Origin: CBDUBS01 sp965365445
GTDB taxonomy: Bacteria; Bacteroidota; Rhodothermia; Rhodothermales; DASSAV01
Assembly (NCBI GenBank): GCA_965365445.1
Contig: CBDUBS010000123.1
Coordinates: 1 to 10,702 of the forward strand
DNA length: 10,702 bases
Direction of reading: 5' to 3'
The translations under genes were made by a program, and so were the position numbers. A model generated the notes under the pieces. That model saw only the letters and a program-made list of their open reading frames with translations. It did not search any database and was not told the DNA's origin. Positions 7,540 through 10,702 of the stretch are shown here, one piece after another; position 1 is the first letter of the stretch, and each line of letters starts with the position of its first letter.

Positions 7540-7573
7540 CCGTAGATCGACGTCTGAAATACGAAAAGGGAAG

Positions 7574-9052
7574 ATGTTTCACGAACTGTATGAGCCGGTT
7601 ATCGGTTTAGAAGTCCACGCTCAGCTGCTTACCGAATCCAAGGCATTCAGCCCGGACTCGGCGGCTTTCGGTGCGGAGCCCAATCATCACGTCGATCCGG
7701 TCAGTCTGGGGCACCCCGGAACGCTTCCCGTGCTCAATCGGAAAGTGGTCGATTTTGCGGTACTCATGGGCTTGGCAACCCACTGTTCCATCGCGCCGCG
7801 TTCGGTGCTGGCCAGAAAACATTACTTTTATCCGGATCTGCCCAAAGGGTATCAGATATCGCAGTTCGAGACGCCGATCTGTTCCGGCGGTTACATCGAG
7901 ATTTTGCCGGATGAGCAAGCGTCTGTCAGGCGCATCGGGTTGACACGTATCCACATCGAAGAGGATGCGGGTAAACTGATTCACGATCAGGATCCTTACA
8001 ATTCGCACGTCGATTTCAATCGGTGCGGAGTGCCGCTCATAGAAATCGTATCGGAGCCGGACATACGTTCGCCGAGGGAAGCATATCTGTTCATGCAAAA
8101 AATACGGCAGATCGTGCGCTACCTCGGCATCTGCGACGGAAACATGGAGGAAGGATCGCTGCGATGCGATGCCAACGTATCCGTCCGACGTCGCGGCGAA
8201 CGACGCTTCGGCACGAAAACCGAGATCAAGAACCTCAACTCCTTCCGGTTCGTCGAGAAAGCGCTCGAATATGAGATTTTTCGTCAGATCGCCTTGTTGG
8301 AAAATGGAGATAGTATCGTTCAGGAAACACGCCTGTGGGATACCTCCCGCATGGAAACCCGCTCCACTCGTTCGAAGGAGGAAGCGCACGACTACCGATA
8401 CTTCCCTGACCCAGACCTCGTGCAAGTCGTCGTAACGAACGAAGCAATCGAGCAAAAACGAGTCGAGTTACCGGAATTGCCGGACGCCCGGCAGGAGCGA
8501 CTCGTCCGGCATCTCGGCCTGCCGGCCTACGACGCCGCTTTGCTTACCGAAGACCGTCTCGTTGCCGACTACTTTGATGCGGTCTTTGGGGCTCTCAGTG
8601 CCGAGGCCCCCTCCGTCGAATCCGGCGTCAGGGCGAAAGCCGTATCGAATATCCTGATGACCGAAGTTCTCCGAGTTCTGAATGAGCGTGCGCCGACGGC
8701 AGGCGCTATTCCCATCGATCCCGTTCGGTTGGCCGGACTGCTTCGGATGCGGCTTGCCGATGAGATCAGTTCTTCGGCGGCAACCGTGATTTTCAATGCT
8801 ATGCTGGACGATCCGGAAGGCCCGGCCGAATTAGCGAAGCGCCTCAACTTGCTTCAGGTTTCCGATACCGTTGCGCTGGTTCCGGTCATTGACCGGGTCA
8901 TTGCCGACAACCCGGCGCAAGTGGAACAATACCGCAACGGCAAGCAGAGCGTCATTGGTTTTTTTATCGGACAGGTCATGAAAAATTTTTCCGGGTCTCC
9001 CGATCCCAGGATCGTCCGGCAGCTGCTTGCCGAGCGTCTGGATTCGGTCTGA
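7574..9052 (+). CDS. gatB: Aspartyl/glutamyl-tRNA amidotransferase subunit B
   Basis: GatB is the kinase/tRNA-binding subunit of the GatCAB complex, which converts misacylated Glu-tRNA(Gln) and/or Asp-tRNA(Asn) into Gln- and Asn-tRNA in the cytoplasm. From the ATG at 7574 it has 492 residues, normal for the family. Diagnostic blocks are the N-terminal IGLEVH (H15 aligns with a Mg-binding His of S. aureus GatB), FGAEPN at 32-37, YFYPDLPKGYQISQF, IHIEEDAGK, CGVPLIEIVSEPDIRSP, MEEGSLRCDANVS, KTEIKNLNSFRFVEKALEYE and DYRYFPDPDL. The C-terminal helical/YqeY-like tail is complete. The four cysteines that bind zinc in many GatB proteins are replaced by S26, D28, D41 and S44, as in other zinc-free versions. 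GGG at 7568-7570 lies just before the ATG; a longer frame from 7481 adds an unlike-family extension and is rejected. gatA and gatC are not in the window. Confidence 0.97.
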   Translation: MFHELYEPVIGLEVHAQLLTESKAFSPDSAAFGAEPNHHVDPVSLGHPGTLPVLNRKVVDFAVLMGLATHCSIAPRSVLARKHYFYPDLPKGYQISQFETPICSGGYIEILPDEQASVRRIGLTRIHIEEDAGKLIHDQDPYNSHVDFNRCGVPLIEIVSEPDIRSPREAYLFMQKIRQIVRYLGICDGNMEEGSLRCDANVSVRRRGERRFGTKTEIKNLNSFRFVEKALEYEIFRQIALLENGDSIVQETRLWDTSRMETRSTRSKEEAHDYRYFPDPDLVQVVVTNEAIEQKRVELPELPDARQERLVRHLGLPAYDAALLTEDRLVADYFDAVFGALSAEAPSVESGVRAKAVSNILMTEVLRVLNERAPTAGAIPIDPVRLAGLLRMRLADEISSSAATVIFNAMLDDPEGPAELAKRLNLLQVSDTVALVPVIDRVIADNPAQVEQYRNGKQSVIGFFIGQVMKNFSGSPDPRIVRQLLAERLDSV

Positions 9053-9072
9053 ACGCTCTGCGCTTTACCATC

Positions 9073-9099
9073 AAAAAAGGGCGCTCGTCCAGCGCCCTT
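9073..9099. terminator. Strong hairpin after gatB, with the U-tract on the minus-strand side
   Basis: The arms 9077-9085 (AAGGGCGCT) and 9091-9099 (AGCGCCCTT) are perfect 9-bp complements around a 5-base loop. On the plus strand the stem is preceded by six A's (9073-9078) and followed by only TT then G. On the minus strand it therefore ends in six T's, the textbook intrinsic terminator layout. It lies 24 bp after the gatB stop and ends 11 bp before the next ATG. It may work in both directions, or slow readthrough from gatB. Confidence 0.6.
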
Positions 9100-9110
9100 G
9101 CATTGCTCTC

Positions 9111-10511
9111 ATGGAATACGAAAAAATCAGGTCGTGGCCGTACGTCATTTTGCCTCCAATATTCGCAATGGCGCTGTTTTCCGGCGCCTGCCGGAGTGAA
9201 CCGCCGGCACAAACAGGGGTTCGGAGTTACCTGTCCGGACGTCTCTCGGTCAGCGCCGAAGTGGATACGATTCCCGACTACCGGGATTTCGAACTGGTGG
9301 TCGTCAACCGAACCGAGGCGGAGCTGGATACCATAGGATATGCCGTAACCGACAGCACGGGCGGTTTCGCGATGGAGGTAGCGGCTCCGGATGCGGGCGT
9401 ATACCCGCTCATCATTACCCGCCGGGGAACGGTGCTGAAAGTGGGGGATCTGGTGGTAGCTGCCGGGGATACCGCGACCCTCAATGCCGTATTCCCGATG
9501 GGAGAAAGCCGACCGCTCATTGTTCGGTCCAGGGAGAACGCGGCCTGGATGGCTTTCAAAAACACCAGGACACTGCATAGCCGCAATCTGTTTGCCTTGA
9601 GCCGGCAGGAGAATCCCGATCAGCAAGCCCTAGCCCGAAGCATTGCACAGACGATTGGCATCCTCTGGGGTATGCAGGAAAACTACGGCAACACCCTCGG
9701 CGCCGATCTGGCTGCGGTGCAGTCGATCATTATGCTCGAAGGCCTCAATGACTCGCTTCTTCTGGCCCGCGCCCGTACCATCGATCCACGTCGCGCCGGT
9801 TATCTCGAAGCCGCTCGCGCCGCCCGCCGGGCACAGGCGCGCATGAGAGGCCTCGACGCCAGCATCGATTTGCTGGATGAGTTCGTGGGAAAAACAAGGG
9901 ATCGGGAGGATCAGGCGGAGCTGCGAACCGAGTACGTACAGGCCTATCTGGATTTCAATCAGGTGGAAAAGGCCGAAAAGGCGGCGCAGGACCTCGCGAC
10001 ACGCTTTCCGGATTCTCCGTGGGCGGATTGGGCCCGGCGTGCCTTGTACGATTTCAACCACCTGCTTCCGGGGATGCCGGCGCCCGAATTGCATCTCGCG
10101 ACACGCGAAGGAGATCGGTTCAGGCTGGCCGACCTGAAGGGACAGCTGGTTCTTCTTGAGTTTTACACGCCGGAAGATCCGGTGTATCAGGAAGAACTCG
10201 ACCTCAGGAATGCGTTGTTGCAGGCTACCACCGGCGCTCCGGTGAGCGTCGTTTCGGTTTCGATGAACCCGGACACCTTGTTGAACGAGGCGTTTGCAGA
10301 GGGTCGGGTCTTTCCGGGGATTCACGTAATCATCCCGGATACGACACGCGCCGGGCGCGACATTACCCGTCGGTTTAACCTATTTTCTCTACCCAGGCGG
10401 TTTCTGATCGGGCCCGACGGGCTGCTCATCAACAAGTATGACGGCCGAGCGATGGCGTCCATCCAGGAGGAAGTCGCCGCCCTGCTGAATGCCAATCGGC
10501 CGGTTAGCTGA
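9111..10511 (+). CDS. Lipoprotein with C-terminal TlpA/thioredoxin-like domain lacking CXXC
   Basis: The 466-residue protein starts with a Lys/Arg-containing N-region, a hydrophobic stretch and FSGAC (C27), so it is probably an exported lipoprotein. Residues about 38-140 are beta-rich with a GGFAMEV...YPLII pattern resembling the DUF4369 domain found ahead of TlpA-like thioredoxins in Bacteroidota. The middle (about 145-315) is helical, with a TPR-like stretch at 275-315 (YLDFNQVEKAEKAAQDLATRFPDSPWADWA). The C-terminus (about 318-460) has the TlpA/AhpC-TSA fold: PGMPAPELHL, FRLADLKGQLVLLEFY, and LPRRFLIGPDG with the cis-Pro at P428. Where WCxxC should follow the LLEFY strand the sequence reads TPEDPVYQ, so no redox cysteines are present; C27 is its only cysteine. 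It is probably a binding or scaffold protein, not a disulfide reductase. The ATG at 9111 is preferred over an upstream in-frame ATG at 9027, which would overlap gatB. Confidence 0.82.
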   Translation: MEYEKIRSWPYVILPPIFAMALFSGACRSEPPAQTGVRSYLSGRLSVSAEVDTIPDYRDFELVVVNRTEAELDTIGYAVTDSTGGFAMEVAAPDAGVYPLIITRRGTVLKVGDLVVAAGDTATLNAVFPMGESRPLIVRSRENAAWMAFKNTRTLHSRNLFALSRQENPDQQALARSIAQTIGILWGMQENYGNTLGADLAAVQSIIMLEGLNDSLLLARARTIDPRRAGYLEAARAARRAQARMRGLDASIDLLDEFVGKTRDREDQAELRTEYVQAYLDFNQVEKAEKAAQDLATRFPDSPWADWARRALYDFNHLLPGMPAPELHLATREGDRFRLADLKGQLVLLEFYTPEDPVYQEELDLRNALLQATTGAPVSVVSVSMNPDTLLNEAFAEGRVFPGIHVIIPDTTRAGRDITRRFNLFSLPRRFLIGPDGLLINKYDGRAMASIQEEVAALLNANRPVS

Positions 10512-10573
10512 TCGGGTTGTACTGGCCTTAAACCAATCGGCAGGCAATGCTTCAACCATAAACCCACAAGACT

Positions 10574-10702
10574 ATGCTTATTGCTGGAAACTGGAAGATG
10601 AACACGGATCTCCGTGCGGCGGAAGCGCTTGCCCGAGAAGTTGCAGAAAAGGCCGGCAAGGTCACGTCAACGCAGATTGCGGTATGCCCGCCTTTCGTAA
10701 AT
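10574..10702 (+). CDS. tpiA: Triosephosphate isomerase, N-terminal part
   Basis: The frame starts at ATG 10574 and is open to the window edge (43 codons). The protein begins MLIAGNWKMNTDLRAAEALA and continues to IAVCPPFVN. The GNWKMN block holds the catalytic Asn and Lys (N6 and K8 here) of triosephosphate isomerase, which interconverts dihydroxyacetone phosphate and glyceraldehyde 3-phosphate in glycolysis and gluconeogenesis. The CPPF segment is the second conserved strand. The rest of the gene, including the catalytic His and Glu, lies outside the window. It is 62 bp downstream of the TlpA-like lipoprotein gene on the same strand; no Shine-Dalgarno is visible before the ATG. Confidence 0.95.
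   Translation, partial: MLIAGNWKMNTDLRAAEALAREVAEKAGKVTSTQIAVCPPFVN

Noticed and set aside
7481..7573. An upstream in-frame ATG extending GatB by 31 residues.
   Set aside because: The extension is unlike the family, covers the divergent promoter region, and the ATG at 7574 gives the standard N-terminus before YEPVIGLEVH.
9027..9110. An upstream in-frame ATG extending the TlpA-like lipoprotein by 28 residues.
   Set aside because: It would overlap the gatB end and the hairpin and put a non-hydrophobic, charged extension before the signal peptide; the ATG at 9111 gives a normal lipoprotein start.
10492..10551. CCAATCGGC occurring twice, before and after the lipoprotein stop.
   Set aside because: Nine bases repeated within 60 bp is within chance, and nothing suggests an attachment site or mobile element.

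Overview
The window is an ordinary, gene-dense chromosomal segment, about 55-60% GC by eye, from a free-living bacterium. My best inference is a Bacteroidota-related lineage, most likely the Rhodothermales/Balneolales side. Four predicted exported lipoproteins lie in under 11 kb. One has the DUF4369-like plus TlpA-like layout typical of Bacteroidota. Shine-Dalgarno sites are weak or absent before several genes, and two candidate promoters resemble the Bacteroidota TTG-N21-TAnnTTTG pattern. I could run no taxonomic search, so the lineage is inference.

Layout: Positions 1-418 (minus) hold the N-terminal part of a membrane protein resembling the SpmA/nucleoside-recognition (Gate) family, cut by the window edge. 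It lies downstream of uvrC (555-2396, minus) in the same direction. A divergent control region (2397-2504) holds a candidate uvrC promoter and a foldable leader. On the plus strand follow an exported protein of an uncharacterised family (2505-3887), a GH18-like lipoprotein (3912-5048), rsmB (5107-6447) and a Bcp/PrxQ peroxiredoxin (6569-7036). A small minus-strand lipoprotein gene (7043-7519) converges on bcp and diverges from gatB (7574-9052). After gatB come a strong hairpin, a lipoprotein with a thioredoxin fold that has lost its CXXC site (9111-10511), and the first 43 codons of tpiA (10574 to the edge).

How the genes fit together: the recognisable set is housekeeping: nucleotide excision repair (UvrC), rRNA methylation (RsmB), peroxide defence (Bcp), tRNA-dependent amidation (GatB) and glycolysis (TpiA). 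These functions do not form one pathway. The two exported proteins at 2505-5048 are closely spaced and probably co-transcribed, so they may act together at the cell surface or in the periplasm, perhaps on a glycan; that is inference. I see no mobile element, CRISPR array, RNA gene, phage gene, or defence or biosynthetic cluster, and no convincing undescribed system. The more unusual items are the redox-dead TlpA-like lipoprotein, the large hydrophilic segment in the SpmA-like protein, the wrong-way terminator-like hairpin after gatB, and the two poorly characterised exported proteins.

No gene-free stretch exceeds 300 bases. The largest gaps are 419-554, 6448-6568 and 2397-2504. In 419-554 and 6448-6568 I see no gene, convincing promoter or clear terminator.
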